Below, one piece after another: positions 34,450 to 43,058 of a stretch of DNA of 64,000 nucleotides. The stretch spans positions 34,369 through 98,368 of the forward strand of contig CAYYPL010000009.1 in NCBI GenBank assembly GCA_964473555.1, written 5' to 3'. Both the position numbers and the translations under genes were made by a program. The notes beneath the pieces were generated by a model. The model was given only the letters and a program-made list of their open reading frames with translations, searched no databases and was not told the origin of the DNA. Position 1 is the first letter of the stretch; each line of letters starts with the position of its first letter. The DNA comes from UBA11400 sp964473555 (GTDB lineage: Bacteria > Bacteroidota > Rhodothermia > Balneolales > HLUCCA01).

Positions 34450-35934
34450 TCAACCAAGGTCCTGGGTCACCAGGTTTTCGGCAATCACAGAAGACGACAG
34501 TACACCAGGAAGTCCTGCTCCTGGATGCGTACCGGCTCCCACAAAATAGAGATTATCGAAGTCTTCGGAACGGTTATGAGGACGGAACCAGGCCGATTGG
34601 GTAAGAATAGGTTCAACAGAGAATGCGCTACCCAAATAACTGTTCAAGGTGCCCTGAAAGTGTAACGGATCAATGTAATGCTCGGCTACAATGTGTTTCT
34701 GCAAGTCAGGGAGATAATGATCTTCCAGGAACTGCATGATTCGGTCTCGATATACTTTGGCCATTTTGGTCCAATCTGTGCCTGACCCCAGGTGGGGTAC
34801 GGGTGAGAGTACGTAGAACGACTCGTGTCCTTCAGGCGCAATACCCGGATCTGTGATCGTGGGCATATGCAAATACAGGGAGAAGTCGTCGGCAACCGTT
34901 TTCTTGTGGAATATATCATCCAGTAACCCTTTGTAGCGTGGACCAAGAATGATATTATGGTGACGAAGATCCGTATCCAGATATCGCCGGTTCGTACCAA
35001 AATAGATCACAAACAACGACATACTGTACTTCATACGCTTGAGTTTAGCGTCTGAATACTTCTTGCGGGCTGCGGGATTGATCATGTTCATATATGTGAA
35101 CGGAACATCTGCATTGGATACCACTGCGTCGGCTTTATGAAGTGCTCCGTTTTTCAGACGGATACCTTTTACCTTTCGGCCTTCGGTTAGAATTTCATCT
35201 ACTTCTGAATTTAAATGGACTTTGCCACCGAGATCTTCAATCAGATTGACCAGGGCCTTGACTATCGCTCCGGTTCCACCCATGGCATAATGCACACCCC
35301 ACTCCCGCTCGAGGTAATGGATCATCGCATAGATGGAGGTAGTATCGAAAGGATTACCACCAACCAGCAACGGGTGAAAAGAGAAACACTGGCGAAGAAA
35401 ATCGTTTTTCACAAATCCGGAAACATACTGATAAACACTCTTGTAGGACTGAAGCTTAATCAGATCTGGTGCTACTTTTAACATATCGGTGAAATTCAGG
35501 AACGGCTTGTCGGCAAGTTCGATGAATCCCTTTTGAAAAATTGGCTTGGTAGTCTTGATAAAATCAAGATATCCCTGTTTATCGTCCGGATTCCAGTTGT
35601 CAATTTGCGATAGTGTAAACGATTCATCCCCGTTGTAATCGAACATACGGCGTTCGTGATTGAAAATCCGGTAGAAGGGGTCGCAAGGGACAAACTTGAT
35701 ATAGTCTTCACGTTTTTTGCCCGCCAAATTAAACAAGTCATCGAACATGAAAGGAGCAGTAATTACTGTTGGTCCTCCATCGAATTTGAATCCATTTTGC
35801 TCATAGACATAAGCCCGACCTCCCGGCTTATCTCTTTTCTCGAACAGTTCTACGTCAAATCCTTGGGCTGCCAACCGAACTCCGGCTCCCAAAGCACCGA
35901 ATCCGGTGCCTATGATGATCACTTTTTTCTTCAT
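34450..35934 (-). CDS. crtI: Phytoene desaturase-type (CrtI family) FAD enzyme
   Basis: This 494-residue flavoprotein of the CrtI carotenoid desaturase family has the dinucleotide motif IIIGTGFGALGAG (Gly9, 11, 13), GGRAYVYEQNGFKFDGGPTVI, MGGTGAIVKALVNLIEDLGG, SNADVPFTY, and the C-terminal FAD segment NLYFVGAGTHPGAGLPGVL. It probably desaturates a carotenoid at the membrane surface, but related enzymes (CrtD, CrtN) act on other substrates. The frame extends to 36003, but MKKKVIIIGTG at 35934 is the natural start. No crtB or other carotenoid gene is adjacent. RlpA lies 65 nt upstream on the same strand. Confidence 0.88.
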   Translation of the reverse strand: MKKKVIIIGTGFGALGAGVRLAAQGFDVELFEKRDKPGGRAYVYEQNGFKFDGGPTVITAPFMFDDLFNLAGKKREDYIKFVPCDPFYRIFNHERRMFDYNGDESFTLSQIDNWNPDDKQGYLDFIKTTKPIFQKGFIELADKPFLNFTDMLKVAPDLIKLQSYKSVYQYVSGFVKNDFLRQCFSFHPLLVGGNPFDTTSIYAMIHYLEREWGVHYAMGGTGAIVKALVNLIEDLGGKVHLNSEVDEILTEGRKVKGIRLKNGALHKADAVVSNADVPFTYMNMINPAARKKYSDAKLKRMKYSMSLFVIYFGTNRRYLDTDLRHHNIILGPRYKGLLDDIFHKKTVADDFSLYLHMPTITDPGIAPEGHESFYVLSPVPHLGSGTDWTKMAKVYRDRIMQFLEDHYLPDLQKHIVAEHYIDPLHFQGTLNSYLGSAFSVEPILTQSAWFRPHNRSEDFDNLYFVGAGTHPGAGLPGVLSSSVIAENLVTQDLG

Positions 35935-35999
35935 GAGGGGGGTTTGTGTACGTGAATTAACTCCGGTAAACAACAATGGGAGCCATTGATTTAGTTCCG

Positions 36000-36647
36000 T
36001 CAATTCTGCACTTGCTTGACGAAGCCTTCGATGTTTTTCCGCGACAATGCACGTTGGTGCTCAACGGCATCATTTCGATCAGGGAATCGTCCCGAGAAAA
36101 CACGGTAATAGGTCATTCCATTTACCCTTCCACTCTGAACATATGCACCATCAACCTTTCTGGCATACTCTTCGGCTTGATTCCGTTGCGTAAAAGAGGC
36201 CAATTGAACGGTAAACATCTCTGGCTCAATGCGACGCCCTAGGGGTACCTCACTACTCACAAGTTCCAGCCTAACCTGAGCAGTTCCCGGACCAATCATC
36301 TGAATTTCTGCAGCTGCGGCCCTGGATAAATCGATAATCCGGTTTCCTGAATAAGGTCCACGGTCGTTGATTCGCACAATGACAGATCTGCCATTGTCAA
36401 GATTAGTAACTTTGACTACTGTGTTAAACGGCAGGGTTTTATGAGCAGCGGTAAGTTCATTCTGATTGTAGATCTCTCCATTGGCGGTTGATTTACCGTG
36501 AAAGGTTGGTCCATACCAGCTTGCTACACCCACTTCCAATGTCATTCCTCGTGTTGCAGTTCCCCTGGAGGTAGCACAACTCGACATCAGAAAAAGGGTT
36601 AAGAACAATAATGAAGCAAGGCTGAATTTTGTAGCAGAGAATCCCAT
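36000..36647 (-). CDS. rlpA: RlpA-family septal ring lipoprotein with SPOR domain
   Basis: This 215-residue envelope lipoprotein has its lipobox at MSSC (Cys24). A double-psi beta-barrel (about 38-125) carries VASWYGPTFHGKSTANGE, LPFNTVVKVTNLDNGRSV and RINDRGPYSGNRIIDLS. A C-terminal SPOR domain (about 140-213) binds denuded septal peptidoglycan. In some bacteria RlpA is a lytic transglycosylase; activity is uncertain elsewhere. It lies 65 nt upstream of the CrtI-like gene and may be cotranscribed with it. Confidence 0.92.
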   Translation of the reverse strand: MGFSATKFSLASLLFLTLFLMSSCATSRGTATRGMTLEVGVASWYGPTFHGKSTANGEIYNQNELTAAHKTLPFNTVVKVTNLDNGRSVIVRINDRGPYSGNRIIDLSRAAAAEIQMIGPGTAQVRLELVSSEVPLGRRIEPEMFTVQLASFTQRNQAEEYARKVDGAYVQSGRVNGMTYYRVFSGRFPDRNDAVEHQRALSRKNIEGFVKQVQN

Positions 36648-36759
36648 AGGCCAATTAATTTCAAAATGATAATGCCAGAAACTACGAATTGAAGTCGAGA
36701 AAATTGTGTATGCTGGCAGATTCTTTCAGATTTTATCTCAGAAAAAAGCAACGAGTCAC

Positions 36760-36795
36760 AAAAAAAGCCTCAGTTCTTTGCAGAAAGAGGCTTTC
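36760..36795 (-). terminator. Terminator after tRNA-Thr
   Basis: On the minus strand AAAGCCTC pairs with GAGGCTTT across a 15-nt loop and is followed by a T run, just past the tRNA. Confidence 0.85.
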
Positions 36796-36800
36796 ATTTG

Positions 36801-36873
36801 AGCCGAAGATGGGACTCGAACCCACGACCTATGCTTTACGAGAGCATTGCTCTACCAGCTGAGCTACTTCGGC
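36801..36873 (-). tRNA. tRNA-Thr (CGT anticodon)
   Basis: A 73-nt cloverleaf on the minus strand. The acceptor GCCGAAG pairs with CTTCGGC, the D arm is GCTCAGCTGGTAGAGC, the anticodon stem ATGCT/AGCAT holds the loop CTCGTAA (anticodon CGT, reading ACG), the T arm is GTGGGTTCGAGTCCCAT and the discriminator is T. CCA is not encoded. A terminator follows at once. Confidence 0.95.
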
Positions 36874-36959
36874 CGGCGGCTGTCAACCGGTTCAAATTTA
36901 CATAGCATGACACTCAAAATAAATGAGATTTTTCGAATAAATTTCACGAAGCTACCATC

Positions 36960-36987
36960 AAAAAAGGAGGCCAAAGCCTCCTTTTTT
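36960..36987. terminator. Terminator downstream of the Fn3-like T9SS protein
   Basis: Perfect stem AAAAAAGGAGGC / GCCTCCTTTTTT with a CAAA loop. It lies 108 nt after the minus-strand stop at 37095 and is symmetric enough to work both ways. A near-identical hairpin follows serC at 41790-41816. Confidence 0.9.
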
Positions 36988-37094
36988 GAAACACGATCCG
37001 ATTCGGGGTTGACAGGATGTTACTCCCAAATGTTAGGTCTGATTTAATTGACTGAGTTAAACCTCATAAACATACAATCCGATCAGGAAAAAGA

Positions 37095-39428
37095 TTATTT
37101 GATCAGCATCAATGTTCTTGACAGGATTCGCCCACCGCTTTGAATCCGATAGACGTAAGTCCCGCTAGAAAGAGCTGTTGCATCCAGTCGGACACTATGC
37201 CAACCAGCTGACAAATTCCCGTTTACAAGCGTGATGACGTGATTACCGAGGATGTCGTAGACATCCAGTTGAACGTCTCCACTAACATCAAGTCCAAATT
37301 TGATCGTAGTTACTGGATTAAATGGATTCGGGTAATTTTGAGCCAGTGTCAGTTCGTTAGGTAATTCGTTGGACTCGATGGACACAACTACACCTTTTTT
37401 GATCGTGGTGAATGATCGAACCTGGCTCCAGGCTCCATTTCCGTTGGCATTTCGTCCGCGTACTCTGAAGAAATACGTGGTTTCACCTTTAAGTTCACCA
37501 TCATAAGGCCAGGCGAAGTCAGAAATTTGATTTTCATTGATCACGGTTGTTGAAAAATCATTAACCTCTGAAACTTGCAGATGATAACTGACCGCTCGTG
37601 CAGCTTCCTCCCAGGCAAACACTGGACTTAAATCAACGTTCTGATCCCCGTTGTTAGGATGGATGAGTTGGACCATTGCTGGCATTACCGATACCACTTC
37701 TTTTTTACGGGTTGTAAAGGAGCGAACCTGGCTCCAGGCTCCATTTCCGTTCTCATTTCTACCCCGAACTCGATAGTAGTATTTGGTCTCACCTTTGAGT
37801 TCACCAGTGTACGTCCATACGGTTTCTCGGATTAGCTTCTCGTCTACAACTGGTGCAGAAAACATAGAATCTTCGGAAACCTGTAAATGATAGTGATACG
37901 CGCGTTCAGCCGGCTCCCAGCTAAATACTGGACCTAGATTTACACCCTGTTCGTCATTATTTGGTCTTAACAGGTTAACCACGTCCGGAGTTGGGGGGTT
38001 AGATGTCACATAAATTGGTATCTGAACTCCATATAGTGTGGCATCTAGAATATTTACCGGATAGTCTTCGTCTTCAAAATTACCCCCGAGGTATGTGAAA
38101 AGGGTATAATAGGCTATTGAGCCATTTTCTGTAGCACCAAAAGCTTGCAGTGCTTGTTCAATAGTCAGACCGGTAGATCCTAAGAATCCAAGTGAAAACT
38201 CCTTTGAGCTCTCATACCCTGGCAGATCAGATGCATATACAGCCGTTGTCCCTGGAATTACGCCCCCAGTTGAACAATAAACCGTGTAATCATCACAAGG
38301 CTGCACCCAGCGGGAGCCCAATATCAGATTTTCGATACTAAGAACAGGCACAAAATCACCAATATCTGATGTCGGCTCAAAATATTCCAACGTATTCGAT
38401 ACATTTGGCAAATTGTAAAAAGCAGTTTGGACACTGAACCCTGTTAATCCTTCAGTATCCAACAAAATTACCCCTGGGTCAAGCGAGATAGGGTTCCCAT
38501 ACGATCCTGACGGTAACCTGTAATCGTTTATATTTGATGACAGTGTGCCGTGTTCAGACGAAAATGCGAATACAAAATTTAAAATTCCGTCCCAAAAATC
38601 AGATCTGTTACCGGGGTTAATACGAAGTTCACCAGTAGATACATTAAATCTTAAGTATCCATCACTAAGGTAAATTTCATCAGAGATTACGGGTCTTACC
38701 TCGTCGCCATTTTCATTGACTTGATCGGCAGAAAATTTTAGCCTATACACTTCACTTGCAGAACCTTTGAGAGTGAGAGCATTATCTCCGTAAAATGATG
38801 CCACTCCTTCTTCAAATAATAGTATAGTTTCGCCTATTAACTCTCCTCCGCTTCCTGAATAGATGCTTGCTTGAATAGCTCCAGGATAAGCTATTACCCT
38901 GTTATCTAGGGAATCTTTTACTTCCACAAAGAAACCAGTGGTAGCCCCAAGTGGATACCCACTTTGTCCGTAAGTTTCCTGTTCAATGAGGACTAACTTT
39001 GTTGCTGGTCCATGTTCAAATGTAAATAAGGGAGATAGTGCACCAGTCACACCCGCGCTACTGAATTGTAGCGAATATTGCTCATCAACTATCCCATAGA
39101 AAATTAGGCTGTAAAATTCAGCAACCCCATTCACCACATCCACATTCGTGATTCCCTCAATAAGCATACCATCACCACTGAATACGGACACCGTTACCTC
39201 TCCCAAGAAATCAACGATCCGGTTACCATCACCATCGACTACTTCAACTTCGATGGGGTGAATTTCATAACCACTGGGATATATACCGTTAAAGTTAGAG
39301 ATAATGTTCAGTCTGTAGTCGGTTGCATCGATGGATTGCATGGCCACAAGGCTTGGTACAATACTGAGCAGAGCGATCCAAAGCATCGCAATAAATTTGT
39401 ATGAGATTTGTTTGGTGTTTTTTTGCAT
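37095..39428 (-). CDS. Secreted beta-sandwich protein with two Fn3-like repeats and T9SS sorting domain
   Basis: This 777-residue exported protein has a signal peptide (about 10-30), then immunoglobulin-like domains (about 35-250, for instance PIEVEVVDGDGNRIVDF, an invasin-like pattern). A middle region of unknown fold holds a lone Cys pair (QPCDDYTVYCST), followed by two fibronectin-III-like units of 102 residues (about 484-683). A T9SS sorting domain starts at NYPNPFNP (about 697) and ends SRTLMLIK. The two Fn3-like units repeat at DNA level. No enzyme motif is seen, so an adhesive or surface-layer role is plausible. The TPR/AraC regulator lies upstream on the same strand. Confidence 0.8.
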   Translation of the reverse strand: MQKNTKQISYKFIAMLWIALLSIVPSLVAMQSIDATDYRLNIISNFNGIYPSGYEIHPIEVEVVDGDGNRIVDFLGEVTVSVFSGDGMLIEGITNVDVVNGVAEFYSLIFYGIVDEQYSLQFSSAGVTGALSPLFTFEHGPATKLVLIEQETYGQSGYPLGATTGFFVEVKDSLDNRVIAYPGAIQASIYSGSGGELIGETILLFEEGVASFYGDNALTLKGSASEVYRLKFSADQVNENGDEVRPVISDEIYLSDGYLRFNVSTGELRINPGNRSDFWDGILNFVFAFSSEHGTLSSNINDYRLPSGSYGNPISLDPGVILLDTEGLTGFSVQTAFYNLPNVSNTLEYFEPTSDIGDFVPVLSIENLILGSRWVQPCDDYTVYCSTGGVIPGTTAVYASDLPGYESSKEFSLGFLGSTGLTIEQALQAFGATENGSIAYYTLFTYLGGNFEDEDYPVNILDATLYGVQIPIYVTSNPPTPDVVNLLRPNNDEQGVNLGPVFSWEPAERAYHYHLQVSEDSMFSAPVVDEKLIRETVWTYTGELKGETKYYYRVRGRNENGNGAWSQVRSFTTRKKEVVSVMPAMVQLIHPNNGDQNVDLSPVFAWEEAARAVSYHLQVSEVNDFSTTVINENQISDFAWPYDGELKGETTYFFRVRGRNANGNGAWSQVRSFTTIKKGVVVSIESNELPNELTLAQNYPNPFNPVTTIKFGLDVSGDVQLDVYDILGNHVITLVNGNLSAGWHSVRLDATALSSGTYVYRIQSGGRILSRTLMLIK
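37390..38001 (-). repeat. Two tandem 306-bp coding repeats (Fn3-like units)
   Basis: A 29-nt stretch is identical at 37417-37445 and 37723-37751, and flanking sequence is clearly similar. The 306-bp period equals 102 codons and matches the two protein repeats, each with SYHLQVSE or HYHLQVSE, ELKGETxYxxRVRGRN and NGNGAWSQVRSFTT. Confidence 0.85.
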
Positions 39429-39778
39429 TGTTTTTAATGAGATTTGTAATTCGTTTAGAAGTTATATTTTACCACTTATTTATTAGTGATGTAACCCATC
39501 CTACACTCACTGGTGGCTTTTTTGAATCCTCTTCTCAATTTAATTTCGCCGTGTATGATGGATTTTGAAATTTTATTGAGTTATCAGTCCAGAGTGCATA
39601 GTGAACACACGTTTAACTGACTCAAACTAAGAGTATTCAGTTTGCAAAATCAGAATTTAGTGTATCAAAAACGGAATTAGGGAGAAAAGTCACACCAAAT
39701 ACTTATTCGGATTTAATTCAGATATAATCTTTCACTGAAAATGTGAAATGTAGCCTGCAAGACGCAGATGCGTATCAG
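39429..39778. other. AT-rich intergenic region upstream of the Fn3-like T9SS gene
   Basis: This 350-nt stretch between two minus-strand genes holds no convincing open frame. An inverted repeat TTTCAC/GTGAAA (39730-39748) lies 31 nt after the regulator stop and could be a weak hairpin. The part near 39430-39490 should contain the promoter of the T9SS gene, but no TAnnTTTG was recognised. Confidence 0.5.
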
Positions 39779-41677
39779 TCAGTTGGTATGAGACGTTTGT
39801 TTTAAATGATGAAATTGCTTTTGATATTGAGCCGGGGTTAGACCCGTCACTTTTTTAAACGCCCTGAGAAATGTGGCTTTCGACTTAAAACCACCTACAT
39901 CCTGAATTTGTTTTAGGTTTGTCTTAATTGAGGGTGATTGATTTATCGCTTGTACACATCGCTTTACTTTAAATGAATTGATGAAATCGCTGTAGTTAAG
40001 ACCAGAATACTTCCTGACACTTAAGGATAGATATTTGCTATTGGTTCCAATCCTGTAGGCTAATTCATCCAAAGTAAACTGTTGATTTTCAAATGATTCC
40101 AGTTGATTTAAATAAACAACCAAGGCTTTATAATACGCCTCTAATCCATCCTCGTTCACTGATTCACTGATCAGCTCCGTTGAATTTTCATCACGATCCT
40201 GAAACGGGTCACTAGACGGGGTTCTGAAATACTCTATAATCGATCGTATGATCCTGAACTCACTCAGAGTACTCCTGTCATTTTGTAAAGGTAATACAGG
40301 TAGACCACTTAGAAGTGTATGCTGAAATCTTGTATGATACAATTCGAACAGTAACCGGCGTTGGACAGTAGAATATATGGTATAGAGTAGGATGATAATC
40401 AATAAAGAAACGATCAGAATCCATAAAATCTGATTTCTCTTACGTGCCAATTCAAGCTCTGTCCTTTTTTGCTTAATCTCCGAATCCAAGACCTTCAGAT
40501 TGAGTAGATTGCTGGTGCGTAACAGTTCGTTTTGCTTTTCCATGGAGTTGATGTTTGCATTCACCTCATCATAAAGTTCTTTATAGACTGCACTCATCCA
40601 TGTATCTGAAGAAAAGTTTCCAAGCTCAACAAACTCGGCATAAAGGATTCTTTTTAATCCATTTTGAGAGGTTGATTTGAGTAGGGAATCGGCCTTGTTC
40701 AGATAGAATCGCGAATCTTCATAGTCCCCTTTTAGTCTGTAGGCTGAACCCATATTAATGAAATTAATACTTTCACCTATTTTGTTGTTCATCGTCTCAG
40801 AAAGCTCTACAGATGTTCTGTAGTGGGTTAGGGCTCGATCATAATCACCCATATCTTTGTATAGATTTCCCAGATTTGAATTGATTTGAGCAAGAAGCAG
40901 TGGATCATACAGAGCTTTTGATATATTTAATGCATTCAGATACATTTTCTCTGATTCTGTGAAATCACTCAACCGCCTGTAGGTAATCCCGGCATTCACA
41001 TAAAACCGTGACTTCTCTATGCTGGTAATGTCCGGATGATGTTTCAGAAACCTCAAACCCAGTTCGGTGTATCTGAGGGCACTTTGATAGTCCTTGAGCT
41101 GTATATACACAGAGAGAATACTGATATAGGCATTGAATATATGACGTGGATTTTCCAGATTCATAGCAAGATTTAAAGCTTCTGTATACAATTCAATCGC
41201 TTCAGGATATCCCCCCTGAACTTCAAATAAATGGCCTCTTTCTTTGGTGAAACGAAACAAGTTGTCAGGTGTAAGTTCAGATTCTACAATCCCATTCATC
41301 ATTTTTGATACAAGATCAAGGTGTCCTTTATTTCCAAGATTCCAAATGATGTGAATATAGATTTCCGTAAAATCTTTACCCTCAATTTCGTCGGATGCTT
41401 GATGAACGATGAAATTTATCTCTCGCGCTACGACTCCCGTAGTATCGCTGAGTAAAACACCATCGAGGTAATCGGATAGTCGTTGGTCGGATGCTGATTC
41501 CGTGATTAAATGATGGAATACTGATAGAGTTTTGCTCGAATCAGAAATAAGTTGATTCGAACTAACTGGTCTTACCAGTATCTGCTTAGTTTGAATTGAA
41601 TCGACGCAACTCGATAGTTGCCCTAAAAAGAGCAAAAGCAAAATCATTTGGGATTTGAAGAATAGATTCGGTTTCAC
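39779..41677 (-). CDS. Membrane-spanning TPR sensor with C-terminal AraC-type DNA-binding domain
   Basis: This 632-residue protein starts with a signal-like helix ending in a lipobox (QLSSC, Cys24). It has tetratricopeptide repeats at about 140-340 (for example YTELGLRFLKHHP and QINSNLGNLYKDMGDYDRALTHYR), a coiled segment (about 380-412), a membrane helix at about 414-434 (WILIVSLLIIILLYTIY), and an AraC-type helix-turn-helix domain at about 525-625 (TLDELAYRIGTNSKYLS, VGGFKSKATFLRAFKKVTGLTP). The layout implies a periplasmic TPR sensor and a cytoplasmic DNA-binding part in one chain. It lies just upstream of the T9SS gene, a possible target. Confidence 0.82.
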   Translation of the reverse strand: MKPNLFFKSQMILLLLFLGQLSSCVDSIQTKQILVRPVSSNQLISDSSKTLSVFHHLITESASDQRLSDYLDGVLLSDTTGVVAREINFIVHQASDEIEGKDFTEIYIHIIWNLGNKGHLDLVSKMMNGIVESELTPDNLFRFTKERGHLFEVQGGYPEAIELYTEALNLAMNLENPRHIFNAYISILSVYIQLKDYQSALRYTELGLRFLKHHPDITSIEKSRFYVNAGITYRRLSDFTESEKMYLNALNISKALYDPLLLAQINSNLGNLYKDMGDYDRALTHYRTSVELSETMNNKIGESINFINMGSAYRLKGDYEDSRFYLNKADSLLKSTSQNGLKRILYAEFVELGNFSSDTWMSAVYKELYDEVNANINSMEKQNELLRTSNLLNLKVLDSEIKQKRTELELARKRNQILWILIVSLLIIILLYTIYSTVQRRLLFELYHTRFQHTLLSGLPVLPLQNDRSTLSEFRIIRSIIEYFRTPSSDPFQDRDENSTELISESVNEDGLEAYYKALVVYLNQLESFENQQFTLDELAYRIGTNSKYLSLSVRKYSGLNYSDFINSFKVKRCVQAINQSPSIKTNLKQIQDVGGFKSKATFLRAFKKVTGLTPAQYQKQFHHLKQTSHTN

Positions 41678-41789
41678 AAGGATACTAAGTGGCTATCGAT
41701 TAAAAACGATACTCATAGTTAGTGGTAATGGGTCGGTATTGTTTTAAGAAAAGTGATTTAACCGAGATTTACAAGTAGTAACTCCCAAC

Positions 41790-41816
41790 AAAAAAGGAGG
41801 CCGAAGCCTCCTTTTT
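41790..41816 (-). terminator. Terminator after serC
   Basis: Stem AAAAAGGAGGC / GCCTCCTTTTT with a CGAA tetraloop, 22 nt after the serC stop. Confidence 0.92.
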
Positions 41817-41838
41817 CAATCCAATCTAAATTAGACTA

Positions 41839-42921
41839 TCATCCGTTTTTTGCCCGGAATTCAGCCATGAAGTCGGTTAATGCTTTTACACCTTCATATG
41901 GCATGGCATTGTAGATACTGGCTCGGATTCCCCCCACACTGCGGTGGCCTTTGAGTCCATCGAGGTTCAGGGCTTCCGTCTCTTTGACAAAGCGTTTTTC
42001 CAGTTCATCGCTCGGCAGACGGAAGGTCACGTTCATCATAGATCGTGAATCGACTTCAGCTGTACCACGATAGAAATCATCACGATCGATTTCACCATAA
42101 AGCAAAGCCGCTTTGGCTTCGTTTTTCTTTTGGATACCTGCGAGTCCACCCTGTTCCTGAATCCAGCCCATAACCAAATTTACAATGTATACACTGTAGG
42201 TCGGAGGCGTATTGAACATGGTCCCTACGTGTGTTTTGTAGTTCAAAATCGTTGACATGCCTTCGGTGCGGGCACGCTCAAGAAAATCCTTGCGGATAAT
42301 GACAATCGCTACTCCGGCCGGACCCGCATTCTTCTGGGCTCCGGCATAAATCATCCCGTATTTCGACACATCCAGCGGACGTGACATAAAATCACTGGAG
42401 GCATCGCAAACGAGTGGAACCCCATTTGTTTCTGGCTCTGTAGCGAACTGTGTTCCGAAAATAGTGTTGTTGGACGTAAAGTGTGTGTACACAGATGCAT
42501 CCGCCACGGTAAATTCGCCGTTCTTGGGAACCCGATGGTAATTGCTAGCCTCTGAGGAGAATCCAACATGAACGTTTCCAAGTAGTTTAGCCTCTTTGAT
42601 CGCTTTTCTACTCCATTCACCCGTGTTCAGATACGTCGCAATGCGACCCTCACCGACCAAAAAGTTGTAAGGTACCATCAGGAACTGCGTACTGGCTCCG
42701 CCTTGCAAAAACATTACTTCGAAGTCATCTCCGAGTCCTAATAGGGACTTGATGCGCTCGGTAGCCTGTGCATCGACTTCCATGTACTCAGGTCCACGAT
42801 GGCTGAGTTCCATAATCGATGATCCGGTCCCTTTGTAATCGAGTAGCTCTGCCTGTGCCTGTTGCAATACGGCCGTTGGCAGCATGGATGGCCCTGCACT
42901 GAAATTGTGTGATCTGAACAT
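41839..42921 (-). CDS. serC: Phosphoserine transaminase
   Basis: This 360-residue PLP-dependent aminotransferase makes phosphoserine from 3-phosphohydroxypyruvate in serine synthesis (and serves pyridoxal phosphate synthesis in some bacteria). It shows the family start FSAGPSMLPTAVL, then MELSHRGPEY, LQGGASTQFLMVPYN and PLP-binding Lys197 in YAGAQKNAGPAGV; the C-terminal substrate region is GHRSVGGIRASIYNAMPYEGV. A DUF1015 gene lies 137 nt upstream on the same strand. That family often sits beside serine genes in other bacteria. serA is not in the window. Confidence 0.96.
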   Translation of the reverse strand: MFRSHNFSAGPSMLPTAVLQQAQAELLDYKGTGSSIMELSHRGPEYMEVDAQATERIKSLLGLGDDFEVMFLQGGASTQFLMVPYNFLVGEGRIATYLNTGEWSRKAIKEAKLLGNVHVGFSSEASNYHRVPKNGEFTVADASVYTHFTSNNTIFGTQFATEPETNGVPLVCDASSDFMSRPLDVSKYGMIYAGAQKNAGPAGVAIVIIRKDFLERARTEGMSTILNYKTHVGTMFNTPPTYSVYIVNLVMGWIQEQGGLAGIQKKNEAKAALLYGEIDRDDFYRGTAEVDSRSMMNVTFRLPSDELEKRFVKETEALNLDGLKGHRSVGGIRASIYNAMPYEGVKALTDFMAEFRAKNG

Positions 42922-43058
42922 AGATTCTTTTCCCTGATTTGAATAAAAGGTGAGATGATAATTTACCCTACGATAACAATGATTTAGTCTAATTCGTTGG
43001 CGTATTTGCCCCTAACAAATTTAAAAATACCGAGTTTTGACGGGAATTTAAACCGAAA

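Noticed and set aside
41697..41712. Operator-like sequence upstream of the TPR/AraC gene (ATCG...CGAT)
   Set aside because: Only the outer bases are symmetrical; the centre is A/T-rich and not a true palindrome.
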